Source: Rapana venosa (lineage: Eukaryota; Mollusca; Gastropoda; Neogastropoda; Muricidae). From it: 64,000 bases of DNA. The translations under genes were made by a program, and so were the position numbers. The notes under the pieces were generated by a model, which saw nothing but the letters and a program-made list of their open reading frames with translations, was not told where the DNA came from and did no database searches. The stretch spans positions 2,161,844-2,225,843 of the forward strand of contig CM054162.1 of NCBI GenBank assembly GCA_028751875.1, given 5' to 3'. Below, one piece after another: positions 1 through 11,069 of the stretch; position 1 is the first letter of the stretch, and every line of letters starts with the position of its first letter.

Positions 1-99
1 GGTTTACACGGCAAAGCGTTTTGCCCAATTGGCCTGACAGCCTTTGAAACCTTGTGGCTGTGGCGTAGGTGGGAGGTCAATAAAGCAACCTGAACACGC

Positions 100-412
100 G
101 CGTGCATACACACACACACACACACACACAAACAAACAAACACACGTACACACACTCACTCACACACACACACACACTCACACACTCACACTTACACAGA
201 CACACAGACACACACGCTTGTACGTACTCATGCGCACATCCACACACCCACACAAACAGCGGCACGCACGCATGCATGCGTGCATACACACACCACTTAC
301 ATACACACACATACTTACAAACCCACTCACACATACCTACATGTACACTCACACTCACACACACACGCGCGCATGCACCCACGCACGAACGCACTTGCCC
401 ATTAACACACAC
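100..412. repeat. (CA)n-rich microsatellite
   Basis: Almost continuous CA dinucleotides interrupted by ACGC, ACAT and ACTC variants. The long His/Thr and Val/Cys open frames on both strands are translations of this repeat and are not genes. The first 99 bases before it contain nothing I recognise. Confidence 0.97.
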
Positions 413-893
413 TTTAAGGAATACCAGAACAAATGAAACATATCAAAACCAAGCACTTTTGATGCCCACAATCTCACAAAACTCGGAGCTGTGGCTCAGT
501 TTTCAGTTCATTTGAAGTGAAGCTTTGGCAAGCTATGCTTAGACATCATGATAAACATGGAAACAACAGTTTCGTAGTTATACATCAATCAATGTCACAA
601 TATATCATTGTATATGATTCAGTGCAAACAGATCGTTTGATTTTGCATGCATTGCGTGGGACAAAAAATGGTTTTGTTGCAAACCTTCAGCATTTTGGGG
701 AATAACTGTCTAGACTAACTTAGAGATGAAAGAGAGAAAGAAAATTAAAGTGTCCTTTAGAATGAAGTATAAAGAAACGGCAGACAGGGTTTCAACTGCA
801 CACTAGAGTCTGAAACTTCTTTTATTAGATTTTCTGAACAAAAAGTAGACAGGGATCAATATTGTCCTCTACATCCAACTCCTTTTTCTCTTG

Positions 894-926
894 ACATAAA
901 CTCGGTCTTTCTGTTTGTTCTTTTCT

Positions 927-994
<68 letters not shown>

Positions 995-1056
995 CATAGA
1001 TAGATACATAGATAGATATAAGAGGGAAAGAACAAACAGAAAGACCGAGTTTATGT
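894..1056. repeat. Perfect 30-bp inverted repeat around a (TA)n core
   Basis: The arm at 894-923 (beginning ACATAAACTCGG) is the exact reverse complement of 1,027-1,056 (ending CCGAGTTTATGT). The ~100 bp between is almost pure TA, which is itself self-complementary, so the whole element could extrude as one long hairpin or cruciform. Units 2 and 3 of the array keep only the right arm (2,559-2,589 and 4,212-4,242); the left arm is replaced by (TATC)n. It could be a MITE-like insertion or a local inverted duplication. Confidence 0.9.
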
Positions 1057-1739
1057 GAAACAATGACGCAAAATGTATGGAAAACTTGAACAGAAAGAAA
1101 GGTTCATATAAAGCAATATTATAAAGTCCATGGAAATTTCAAGTAGAAGTTCGACTTCATGTAAACAGAAGATGTATGAAAGGGATGTAGGGTGAGCGAA
1201 AAATTAAACCAAACTAATAAAAAATAATTACATTAAAAAGTCAGAGAACACCTCCAAAGCTATTTAGAAAAACATCCTTCCATTCATTAGGAATTGGTAA
1301 AATCGTGTTGATAAACTTCATCTAGATAACATCAGTACATACATGTATGATTAAATAAACCACGGTTTTAATCGGTTAAGGATTGAAAACAAGACAACTG
1401 TAAGCAGGCCAGAACTGCCCAGAATACATGCAAGAGGGAGCACAGTGTCTGATCTCTCTCCAGAATTCTCACTACGCTCTTCCAGGTCATAAACAGCATT
1501 TGTCCCAGCAGGGTTGTGCATTTGCATGAAATCCAGATTCTATTCTCCCCATTTTTGTTGTTATGCTTCGCTAAAGATCGCCTTCTTCCCATCCCCAGAA
1601 TATTACTGGGGGGGGGGGGGGGGTCCGATATATCGGGCTTTTTGCAGGAGCACAGTGATTATTGATTTACACTTGCTTGGCTTCAAGTTTTTAGCTGCCA
1701 CAAGTACAAGTTCAAAGACGACCATACACACAGGAGAGG

Positions 1740-1772
<33 letters not shown>

Positions 1773-1797
1773 ACAGACATACACTCACACACACTCA

Positions 1798-1832
<35 letters not shown>

Positions 1833-2426
1833 ACACACACTCACACACACACCCACACACCCACTTACTCACGCTCACACACACACACGCACACGCACCA
1901 ACGCACGTGCATGCCCATTAACACACACTTTAAAGAATACCAACAAAAAAGAAACACAAGAAAAAAAATCAAAACCAAGCATTTTTGATGCCCACAATCT
2001 CAGAAAACTTGGAGCTGGGGCTCAGTTTTCAGTTTATTAATTTTGAGGTAAGGCTTTGGCAAGCTATGCTTATACATCACACTGAACATGGACACAACAG
2101 TTTCCTAGTTATAGATAAATCAATATCACAATATATCATAAAATATGATTCAGTGCAAACAGATCGTTTGATCTTGCATGCATTGTGTGGGACAAAAATA
2201 GTTTTTGTTGCAAATCTTTATCTTTTCGGGGGCTAACAGTCTAGACCAGCTTAGAGATGAAAGAAAGAATGAAAGTCAATGTGTCCTTTAGAATCAAGTA
2301 TAAAGAAATAGCAGACAGGATTTCAACTACATACTAGAGTCTGAAACTTCTTTTATTAGATTTTGTGAACAAGATGCAGACAGGGATCATTTTTTCTTCT
2401 ACATCCAACTCCTTTTATTTGTGTCT

Positions 2427-2558
<132 letters not shown>

Positions 2559-2583
2559 GAAAAGAACAAACAGAAAGACCGAG

Positions 2584-2815
2584 TTTATGTAAAACAATAT
2601 TGCAAAATGTATGACAAACTTGAACAGAAATACGTATTCATGTAAAACAATATCACGACATGTATTGACAACTCAAGCAGAAATTCGAGTTCATGTAAAA
2701 CAATATTATAAAAATGTATGGAAAGCTCGAACAGAAAAAGAAAGGTTCATGTAAAACAATATTATAAAGTCCATGGAAATTTCGAGTAGAAGTTTGACTT
2801 CATGTAAACAGAAAA
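2584..2815. repeat. ~54-bp sub-repeat, unit 2
   Basis: Four to five degenerate units, each starting near TTCATGTAAAACAATAT, at about 2,584, 2,637, 2,690, 2,746 and 2,800. Unit 1 has only about two of these (1,050-1,165), which accounts for its shorter length. Confidence 0.85.
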
Positions 2816-4067
2816 TGTATGAAATGAAAAAGTAGGGTGAGCGAAAAAAAACAACTAAAGGAAATTATAGCATTAGAAAAAACAGAGAACACTACCAAAA
2901 TTAGTTAGGAAAACCCCCATATCTCCATTCATTAGGAACTGGTAAAATCGTGTTGATAAACTTCATCTAGATAACATCAGTACATACATGTCTGATTAAA
3001 TAAACCACGGTTTTAATCGGTTAAGGATTGAAAACAAGACAACTGTAAGCAGGCCAGAACTGCCCAGAATACATGCAAGAGGGAGCAGAGTGTCTGATCT
3101 ATCTCCAGAACTCTCACTACGCTCTTCCAGGTCATAAACAGCATTTGTCCCAGCAGGGCTGTGCATTTGCATGAAATCCAGATTCTATTCTCCCCATTTT
3201 ATTGTTGTTATGCTTCGCTAAAGATCGCCTTCTTCCCATTCCCAGAATATTACTTGGGGGATGGGGGGGTGGGGGGTGGGGTGGGGGGTGGGTCCGATAT
3301 ATCGGGCTTTTTGCAGGAGCACAGTGATTATTGATTTACACTTGCTTGGCTTCAAGTTTTTAGCTGCCACAAGTACAAGTTCAAAGACGACCATACACAC
3401 AGGAGAGGGCACACACACATACACACATACACTCACAAACACTCACACACACACACACACACACACTCATACACACACACACTCACACACCCACCCACAC
3501 ACCCACTTACTCACGCTCACACACACACGCGCACGCACCAACGCACGTGCATGCCCATTAACACACACTTTAAAGAATACCACCAAAAAAGAAACACAAG
3601 AAAAAAATAAAAACCAAGCATTTTTGATGCCCACAATCTCAGAAAACTTGGAGCTGGGGCTCAGTTTTCAGTTTATTAATTTTGAGGTAAGGCTTTGGCA
3701 AGCTATGCTTATACATCACACTGAACATGGACACAACAGTTTCCTAGTTATAGATAAAGCAATATCACAATACATCATAATATATGATTCAGTGCAAACA
3801 GATCGTTTGATTTTGCATGCATTGTGTGGGACAAAAATAGTTTTTGTTGAAAATCTTTATCTTTTCGGGGGCTAACAGTCTAGACCAGCTTAGAGATGAA
3901 AGAGAGAATGAAAGTCAATGTTTCCTTTAGAATCAAGTATAAAGAAATAGCAGACAGGATTTCAACTGCATACTAGAGTCTGAAACTTCTTTTATTGGAT
4001 TTTGTGAACAAGATGCAGACAGGGATCATTTTTTTCTTCTACATCCAACTCCTTTTCTTAGTCTATC

Positions 4068-4069
4068 AT

Positions 4070-4122
<53 letters not shown>

Positions 4123-4154
4123 ATATTTTATATATTATATATATATATATATAT

Positions 4155-4205
<51 letters not shown>
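4068..4205. repeat. (TATC)n/(TA)n compound microsatellite, unit 3
   Basis: Thirteen or so TATC repeats followed by TA repeats interrupted by TTATA. It is the positional equivalent of 2,427-2,552. Confidence 0.96.
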
Positions 4206-4210
<5 letters not shown>

Positions 4211-4227
4211 AGAAAAGAACAAACAGA

Positions 4228-4460
4228 AAGACCGAGTTTATGTAAAACAATATTGCAAAATGTATGGCAAACTTGAACAGAAATACGTATTCGTGTAAAA
4301 CAATATCACGAAATGTATTGACAACTCAAGCAGAAATTCGAGTTCATGTAAAACAATATTAAAAAAATGTATGGAAAACTTGAACAGAAAAAGAAAGGTT
4401 CATGTAAAACAATATTATAAAGTCCATGGAAATTTCGAGTAGACGTTTGACTTCATGTAA
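4228..4460. repeat. ~54-bp sub-repeat, unit 3
   Basis: Four degenerate copies of the TTCATGTAAAACAATAT-type unit, matching 2,584-2,815. Confidence 0.83.
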
Positions 4461-4915
4461 ACAGAAGATGTATGAAAGGGATGTAGGGTGAGCGAAAAAT
4501 TAAACCAAACTAATAAAAAATAATTACATTAAAAAGTCAGAGAACACCTCCAAAGCTATTTAGAAAAAACATCCTTCCATTCATCAAGAACTGGAAAAAT
4601 CGTGTTGATAAACTTCATCTAGATAACATCAGTACATACATGTATGATTAAATAAACCACGATTTTAATCGGTTAAGGATTGAAAACAAGACAACTGTAA
4701 GCAGGCCAGAACTGCCCAGAATACATGCAAGAGGGAGCACGGTGTCTGATCTATCTCCAGAACTCTCACTACGCTCTTCCAGGTCATAAACAGCATTTGT
4801 CCCAGCAGGGCTGTGCATTTGCATGAAATCCAGATTCTATTCTCCCCATTTTTGTTGTTATGCTTCGCTAAAGATCGCCTTCTTCCCATTCCCAGAATAT
4901 TACTGGGGGAATGGT

Positions 4916-4945
<30 letters not shown>
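4916..4945. repeat. 30-nt G-tract at the end of unit 3
   Basis: An uninterrupted run of 30 G. The equivalent tract is 16 G at 1,608-1,623 and an interrupted G-rich stretch at 3,256-3,292 in units 1 and 2. All three are followed by the same CCGATATATCGGGC palindrome. Length here depends strongly on sequencing accuracy. Confidence 0.9.
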
Positions 4946-4946
<1 letters not shown>

Positions 4947-5049
4947 GTTCCGATATATCGGGCTTTTTGCAGGAGTGCAGTGATTGTTCATTTACACTTG
5001 CTTGGCTTGGAGTTTTTAGCTGCTACAGGTACAAGTTCAAAGACGACCA

Positions 5050-5253
5050 TACACACAGAAGAGGGCACAAACATACACGCACGAATGCACGCGCACACGC
5101 ACACACGCACAAACACGCGCGCGCACACATGCACGCACGCACAAACGCATACACTCGCGCCCGTACATACACACACATACACTTTTTGTTTTATTTTTTT
5201 GTTGTCTAATGTCACCAACAGTGAATGGACGTATAATCGAGGACAATAACATC

Positions 5254-5299
<46 letters not shown>

Positions 5300-5416
5300 T
5301 CACACACACAGATGGAGACACACACGCGCACGCACGCGTACGCACACGCACACGCACGTACACACATGCACACGCACACACACACACACACTCTCTCTCT
5401 CTCACTCACACACACA

Positions 5417-5459
<43 letters not shown>

Positions 5460-5462
5460 ACA
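5050..5462. repeat. CA / ACAACA microsatellite cluster
   Basis: CA-rich DNA (5,050-5,180), an (AAC)n run (5,254-5,299), then further CA and CT runs to 5,462. Between them, 5,195-5,260 (GTCTAATGTCACCAACAGTG and following) resembles 17,960-18,005, so a dispersed repeat ending in (AAC)n lies here. No coding content. Confidence 0.9.
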
Positions 5463-6587
5463 AGAACAGCCTTTTACTTTTTTGTCAATAAATTATTTTT
5501 ATTTCGTATCTGGCCTTGAAACCTCAATCTGGTGACATTGTGAAGCAAGATCACCCTGTATGTGCTTTGTCCTTCTGCTTCCTGGGCTGATTGATGCGCT
5601 GTTTTAGGCATCAAGTTAACACAGACAGATACAAAGGATGCAGGGCCTGTCTGCAGTAATTAGCGCTGTGTGTCTGTTTGTGTTTTCCTCTTATATTGAA
5701 GTAGAAATAGCACAGCAAGGATGTATTGTATAAAAGACAAGTACATGCTGTCCTGAGCCGTGAGAGAGTAACTCTTTCGTTTGAGGATTTATGTACGTAG
5801 TTATTTCCCTTCTGTTTCCCTTTTGGCCGCACACCGGGATTAAACATTCACTCTTTTCCTTTTTAACGTTTGATGCGACTCTTATATTCATTCCACACGT
5901 ATTAAGACATCCACGGAAATGAAAACCAATTTTTGTGAAATACTAACCTTTGACTCAAAACTCATGTGATTTTGAACACATTTGGTAGGTTTGAATTTTT
6001 TTAATTTCTCAGCAAACATTGTACCCCCTCAGTCTTTTGTCGTCTGCTAGCTTCCTTACTGCAGCATGCATGTGCGGGGTCAACACTGTAGAATACAGGC
6101 AATCCTCATTTGATGATCAACTCTAACTTTCTTGTCACTCCCTGGTATTGCTCAATGTCATCAATCCCAAAAACAAGTGCACAGTGCTTTTTATACATAA
6201 AAAGTCTGTGAAAATCACCAACACCTTTTTCAACTCATACTATAGAAGATAGTACATGACCCCCAAATTAATACTGGTGGGCAGTCTGCTCGAGGAGAAA
6301 GATTTATGTTCTATCATTCCAGAGTTCCTAGAATATTCTACTTCTGAAAAAAGGCGCTTAGTACGAAATGATATGACAATATTTTTGGGTGTGATGCCGG
6401 AGATAATAAAAGATAATAATTTTTGAGTTTCAATTTGAATTCGTTCAAAAAAAGTTTACCTTTAAGGCTGATAAACACAAACAATGATATCAACAAAAAT
6501 ACAGACAAGGTAACCAAACATGGCTGTAGTTTATTAGCAAAGTCCACACCACCAACACAGTCATACCCTGCAGGGTGTCAGTGTCCC
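5463..6587. other. Left part of locus copy A, no feature recognised
   Basis: AT-rich single-copy-looking DNA. It is repeated as clean sequence at 35,970-36,690 (copy B) and as degraded sequence at 31,500-32,150 (copy A-prime). Short open frames are not preserved between copies. I see no gene, RNA or transposon here. Confidence 0.7.
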
Positions 6588-6945
6588 ACAAAGCCACTTG
6601 TATCTGAATGACTTCTCCACCTCCCTCACGTGCTATGAAGTCACTTGTGTCTTCATGACTTCTCCACCTCCCTCACGTGCTATGAAGACACTTGTGTCTT
6701 CATGACTTCTCCACCTCCCTCACGTGCTATGAAGACACTTGTGTCTTCATGACTTCTCCACCTCCCTCACGTGCTATGAAGCCACTTGTGTCTTCATGAC
6801 TTCTCCACCTCCCTCACGTGCTATGAAGACACTTGTGTCTTCATGACTTCTCCACCTCCCTCACGTGCTATAAAGCCACTTGTGTCTTCATAACTTCTCC
6901 ACCTCCCTCACGTGCTATGAAACCACTTGTGTCTGAATGACTTCC
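6588..6945. repeat. 47-bp minisatellite with E-box and palindrome
   Basis: About 7.5 units with an exact 47-bp period (unit starts at 6,635, 6,682, 6,729, 6,776, 6,823, 6,870 and 6,917). Seven units carry CACGTG (6,627, 6,674, 6,721, 6,768, 6,815, 6,862, 6,909). Units reading ATGAAGACAC-TT-GTGTCTTCAT form a perfect palindrome with 10-bp arms; variant units with GAAGCC or GAAGTC weaken it. CACGTG is the canonical bHLH E-box, but whether any factor binds here is unknown. Confidence 0.95.
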
Positions 6946-7037
6946 CCATGGCTCTCTCTCTCCAGGGACCCAGGAGGCCTTCCCTTTCTTCACCAACACT
7001 GACCAGGCCACTGATGAACAATATCACAAAGGATCAG

Positions 7038-7262
7038 GGTGTCAGAGAGGGGAGTAGTCAGGGTGTCAGAGAGGGGAGTAGTCAGGGTGTCAGAGAGGGG
7101 AGTAGTCAGGGTGTCAGAGAGGGTAGTAGTCAGGGTGTCAGAGAGAGGAGTACTCAGGGTGTCAGAGAGGGGAGTAGTCAGGGTGTCAGAGAGGGGAGTA
7201 GTCAGGGTGTCAGAGAGGGGAGTAGTCAGGGTGTCAGAGAGGGGAGTAGTCAGGGAGTCAGG
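7038..7262. repeat. 24-bp minisatellite
   Basis: Nine full 24-bp units plus a partial one, beginning GGTGTCAGAGAGG. Because 24 is divisible by three, several frames on both strands stay open and encode eight-residue repeats (GVREGSSQ on plus, TPLSDTLT on minus). In copy B single-base indels inside units break those frames, which argues against translation. Confidence 0.96.
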
Positions 7263-7339
7263 GGGTGCACTGTTCATACTGACCAGCTGCATACCGGGGT
7301 TTCTCAGGCCATGGGAATACAGGGAGTTAATTAGCACAC

Positions 7340-7660
7340 ACTGGGTTACCTGTTTCCTGGAATCAAGGAGTGCTTTAATTTCATTGCATGCTGAACAATG
7401 ATGATGAGGATGATTCCATGCTGCTGCTTAGGACTTGTATGTGCTGTGAGACTTCTGGACAGGGTTGTACTCTACCCTTTCTATCACAATATAGCTCAGC
7501 GTCATCCAGTCCAAAGAGATACAGACACCTGCAGTGTTGGTCAGGTAGTTTAAGCAACACATTGACAAAATGACATTCGTAGAGTAGATGACGTAAGATC
7601 TGCTGTGTGGCCCCAGGCTGCCTAGTGAGCACACAGCACACTCACGCTGGGTAGGAGGCG
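7340..7660 (-). other. Exon-like conserved block, no recognised product
   Basis: On the minus strand this block has a good-looking splice donor (AACAG followed by GTAACC, near 7,355) and long open stretches in two frames, including one containing CLNYLTNTAGVCISLDW. The same block in copy B (37,415-37,720) extends the frame further towards the donor but has its own stop elsewhere. Each copy thus carries a different nonsense position. I do not recognise the protein. It may be a decayed exon, or non-coding sequence with chance open frames. Confidence 0.25.
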
Positions 7661-8010
7661 GCTGGAGTCCGAAAAAAATATCTATGACTCTTATGGGATT
7701 CGCACGTGTGACCTTTTAGTTTATAACCCAAGGTGCTAACCACTGCAACAAGGCAGCTGGTAATCATGGATCACTTTAGGTGAAGCTGAGTTTATGAGCA
7801 CCCGGAATGAAAAGGTTAATGTATACGTAGCTGCTGGTGAATGCTATAGAAGCTTTTATCTGTAAGTTAGGTAACCAAAGATCTTAGGCCTACAGTGAAA
7901 TGTTGTTATGGTTTTTTGAACCATAGGAAGTCATTAGGATCTAAGTGGCTTCATGGCACCTTGAGAGTGCCGAGGAAGTTACCTCTTGAATTATGATACC
8001 ATAGCACTAA
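7661..8010. other. Intergenic, nothing recognised
   Basis: Non-repetitive sequence shared closely with copy B at 37,742-38,122. No gene or element seen. Confidence 0.6.
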
Positions 8011-8233
8011 AAGGTAAAGGTGTTCCATAACTTATGGTTGCACGGGAGCAATCAGACCTCACTTCTATAGGGACCAGCATATTGAGGGCAGCACCCACCT
8101 CCTCCCTGCAACTGTTTTATCTTCCCTGACCCTAAAGATGGCAGGTAACCATTCACAGCTGGGTGAAATGGGGGACAGTACTGAAGCCATGGCAAAGAAA
8201 GCAAGTACTCCGACCACTGAGCTATCTGGTCCC
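8011..8233 (-). mobile_element. SINE-B, minus strand (internally shortened)
   Basis: Read on the minus strand it begins with a tRNA-like head, GGGACCAGATAGCTCAGTGG, which holds a near-consensus RNA polymerase III box A (TAGCTCAGTGG). It then contains the body shared with 15,776-16,043 and 18,161-18,458, and ends in CCTTTACCTTTT. It lacks the ~60-bp segment after the head that the longest copy has. It is also present in copy B at 38,123-38,344. Confidence 0.88.
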
Positions 8234-8919
8234 TAAAACAACTTTTCAAAACACTCCATGAAGGAAGCAAAATGAAACATCCTTGAAGTAGGGGTATGGC
8301 TACAGATAGGGTAAGGTATATGGCAACAATCATACTCACTTTTCACCATTTTGACTTGTGTTATTACATATGTTTCTATGTGTAATGAGTGGGACAAAAT
8401 TCACAGTCGTAACAATGCCTGGGTGCTTAAGCCAGAAAATACTAAAATAAACCTAACACTATTCAGGGTTGCTGACTAGTTCGAACACCTGTATATTAAC
8501 TATTGACAGAAAAGTTACTACTTACTTCTCAGCTACTCGCAAGGCAAGCTTGGTAATGTCAGTCTTGTATCCTCTTTTGTGCATAGAGAATAACCATACA
8601 TGTTCCTGCCATGCCCCCCACAGCCAAGAGTATTGCCTCAAAATCAATTTCTGACTACAGTCAATCACAAGCTCTGTAAAGCCCTTCTCATTGTGCCAGT
8701 GAGCACGAAAGGAAATAATCACATACAGATGAATCACCCTGACTCCGTTTTAATGTGTGATTTATATGAGAGAAAAAAATACACGTTTGATTCACACTGG
8801 ATTGCATGCTACAGAAAAGAGGGTCTGTTTTGTTCAGAGCTAGAGATTTTCCAGCTACAAATGGAAATGACTAGGATCAGAGTATGATGAAAAAGGTTTT
8901 TGTTGCTGAAAGAGACAGA
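8234..8919. other. Intergenic; empty site of the LINE-B insertion
   Basis: Shared with copies B, A-prime and B-prime. GTTCCTGCC at 8,602-8,610 is the uninterrupted site into which copy B carries a 1.8-kb LINE. No gene seen. Confidence 0.75.
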
Positions 8920-8932
8920 GAAAGGGAGCGAG

Positions 8933-9014
<82 letters not shown>
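8920..9014. repeat. (GA)n microsatellite
   Basis: About 45 GA repeats, a pure purine/pyrimidine tract directly abutting the 3' end of LINE-A. Copy B has a shorter, interrupted version (40,846-40,937). Confidence 0.97.
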
Positions 9015-9016
<2 letters not shown>

Positions 9017-10666
9017 GCAGACACAGATGCAGACGAAGAAGGCAGATGCTTTATTCAAATAGGCCTCAGCCCCTTATGAAGGGGAATGTGAACAATATTA
9101 TACATAAATACAGTGAAAAGCATTTGATCACGAAGTTGTACGTTACTTCACGAAGTGACTATTTCTCTAACTTTGAAAGCCTTGTACAAATATAAAGAAA
9201 AGTTCTGTATAACTTCAGGATTTGTACAGGACATCAATCAATTCAATTTAAAAAAGCATGGTTTCCTATAATATTTTGGTTAAATAAATTTCAATCTAAG
9301 GTCATGTAATTGTTGGCAACATAGAACAAAGTGTACTTCATCTTCTTGTGACACATTGCATAATGGATATAACAAATCATGATCATTATAAATTATGTTT
9401 TGTACCTTAAATGATATACATTCAGATCAGATGTACCGAGTCTAACTTTTGCTGTGATATGTTTCAGTTGTCAATTCATGTCAAGCTGTAAATAGTATTT
9501 TAAGTCATGACCATTGCAGTATGTTCTTTAAAACTCAAACCTATGGCTAGTATCAATGTGATGGCTCCAGTTTTGCCAGCGGCAGTCAATTAGTCGTTGA
9601 CGAAAGACTTTAATGAATACACAAGCATCACCCACACCTTGATTCAACGACACATCCCCAAAACCATTTTCATTTAAACAGACACGCACCCTTGATACCC
9701 AATCTGTCTTTCCTCTTGTATATAAATTATAAAACATTTTATACGCCTTATGTGGTAGTCTCAGATCCTTCATTTGTAGCAACTTAGTCCAATAACGAAT
9801 ACAGTTAACTGCAGAATTTATGTACAAAGGATATCTGCTAGTTTCATCATAGATGATATCATTGGGTGTTCGTCTATCAACTCCTAAGTATTTCTTTATT
9901 GCAAACAAATGAACGGATTCACAGTGAACTGCTGCTTTGTCCAACCCCCATAATTCTGACGCATACTGAAGAACTGGTTGAACCTGTGAGTCAAATAGCT
10001 TCATTAACAGCCCAAAAGAATTGTTATTAAGTGTATACAACCTTTGTATTATATATACCAACGCATTCTTTGCCATACTAGAAAGGTCCTTACAAGCGGC
10101 AGTGAAACTAAGACGTGTAGAAAACAATATCCCTAAGTACTTATAAACATTAACAACAGGTAGCAAATTGCCATTATATGTCCATCTTTCTCGAATACCC
10201 AAACAGCCTCCCTTACGAAACACAACGATGTTACTTTTCTTCATATTTACTTTCAACTGAAGCGAAAAAGCAGCATGATACAGGTTGTTTAACTGATTTT
10301 GTAGCCCCCCAATAGTCTCTGATAACAGCACTACGTCATCAGCTAACAACAGGATGAACAACTCCAAGGCATCATGTGACAAAACAGCACCAAGTTTTCC
10401 ATTATTGATTACTTGTAATGCTAATTCGTTAATGAAAAGTGAAAATAAAACAGGGCTACATGCATCTCCTTGCTTGACTCTGGATGTGCATCTAATGTAG
10501 TCTGTCAATTTAGAACCACATCTTATTTTACATTTTATATTGTCATACATTCTTTTAATACATGTGTGGAGTTTACCTCTAATATCGTTTTTTCGCAAAA
10601 TTGGCCAAAGTAGATTTATGTTAATGGAGCCGAAAGCTTTTTCAAAATCTATAAAAGCTACATATA
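9015..10666 (-). mobile_element. LINE-A, 5'-truncated non-LTR retrotransposon, copy A
   Basis: Minus-strand element. The 3' end lies at the left, where CCTATTTGAATAAAGCATC supplies a polyadenylation signal just before the (GA)n tract. The coding part (9,528-10,666) is the C-terminal portion of a reverse transcriptase. It starts abruptly at YVAFIDFEKAFGS, within the palm region, so everything upstream (endonuclease, ORF1) is missing. The element is bounded on the other side by a (GACA)n microsatellite. Copies exist at 40,940-42,580 and, degraded, about 46,570-48,310; copy A-prime lacks it entirely. Confidence 0.92.
9528..10666 (-). pseudogene. LINE-A reverse transcriptase fragment (uninterrupted)
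   Basis: About 380 codons without a stop. Reading 5' to 3' on the minus strand: FIDFEKAF (catalytic Asp region, 10,630-10,660), SRVKQGDACSPVLF, the active-site motif LLLADDVVLL at about 10,320-10,350, then KSNIVVF and YLGILF, and a long C-terminal extension ending at a stop at 9,528. These motifs are those of non-LTR reverse transcriptases; the jockey/I group is my best placement, not certain. Leu replaces the usual Tyr or Phe before ADD. The open frame continues upstream to 10,823, but that part is translated (GACA)n. It cannot be autonomous because the N-terminal half is absent. Compared with copy B, the frame here is intact. Confidence 0.88.
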
Positions 10667-10757
10667 CAGACAAACATACAGACAGAGAGACAGACAGAGA
10701 AAAACAGACAGAGAAAAACATAGACAGACAGAGACAGACAGAGACAGACAGAGAGAG
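10667..10757. repeat. (GACA)n-type microsatellite
   Basis: Repeats of GACAGACAGAGA. It marks the 5' truncation point of LINE-A. Translated on the minus strand it yields a Ser/Val/Cys/Leu-rich false N-terminus. Confidence 0.95.
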
Positions 10758-11069
10758 TATGTGCAGAAGGTCATTTTTACACATTTTGTCATTAACTTTT
10801 TTTTCTAATCTACTGTTTGTCAAGCTGTGTATTGTAAATAAGTCATTATGGAGAAAAAGTTATCTATTTATTTTTTCTTGTATATCAAATATAACGTGTG
10901 AAAAATAAAGTTGAAAATGTGAGGGATACAAAAGAGGAAATTATTATTACATAAATTTCAGAAGGCAGATATGCCATGTATATTAGCAGGCCCCCAAAAG
11001 TATTCACAGAAAGATGTAATTGATTATAGAACACTGCTAATTATCACTAGAACTGTCAGCCCAGCTTGT

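Noticed and set aside
44..515. His/Thr-rich and Val/Cys-rich open frames as possible repeat proteins
   Set aside because: They are direct translations of (CA)n on either strand; the same occurs at 1,514-1,921, 3,261-3,560 and 5,037-5,535.
1368..1592. Minus-strand 74-codon frame (MGRRRSLAKHNNKNGENRIW...) repeated at 4,665-4,900
   Set aside because: The few base differences between copies all change the residue, and the frame runs into the G-tract in one copy.
1985..2236. Conserved 60- to 80-codon frame in all three satellite units (LWQAML...QTDRLILHAL)
   Set aside because: Differences between units are mostly amino-acid-changing and the frame depends on local context, so there is no sign of protein-level selection.
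6588..7262. CRISPR array
   Set aside because: Units are contiguous tandem repeats without unique spacers, in a eukaryotic setting.
10540..10823. N-terminal 55 residues of the LINE-A frame as a real domain
   Set aside because: They are the translated GACA microsatellite; recognisable polymerase sequence starts at YVAFIDFEKAF.
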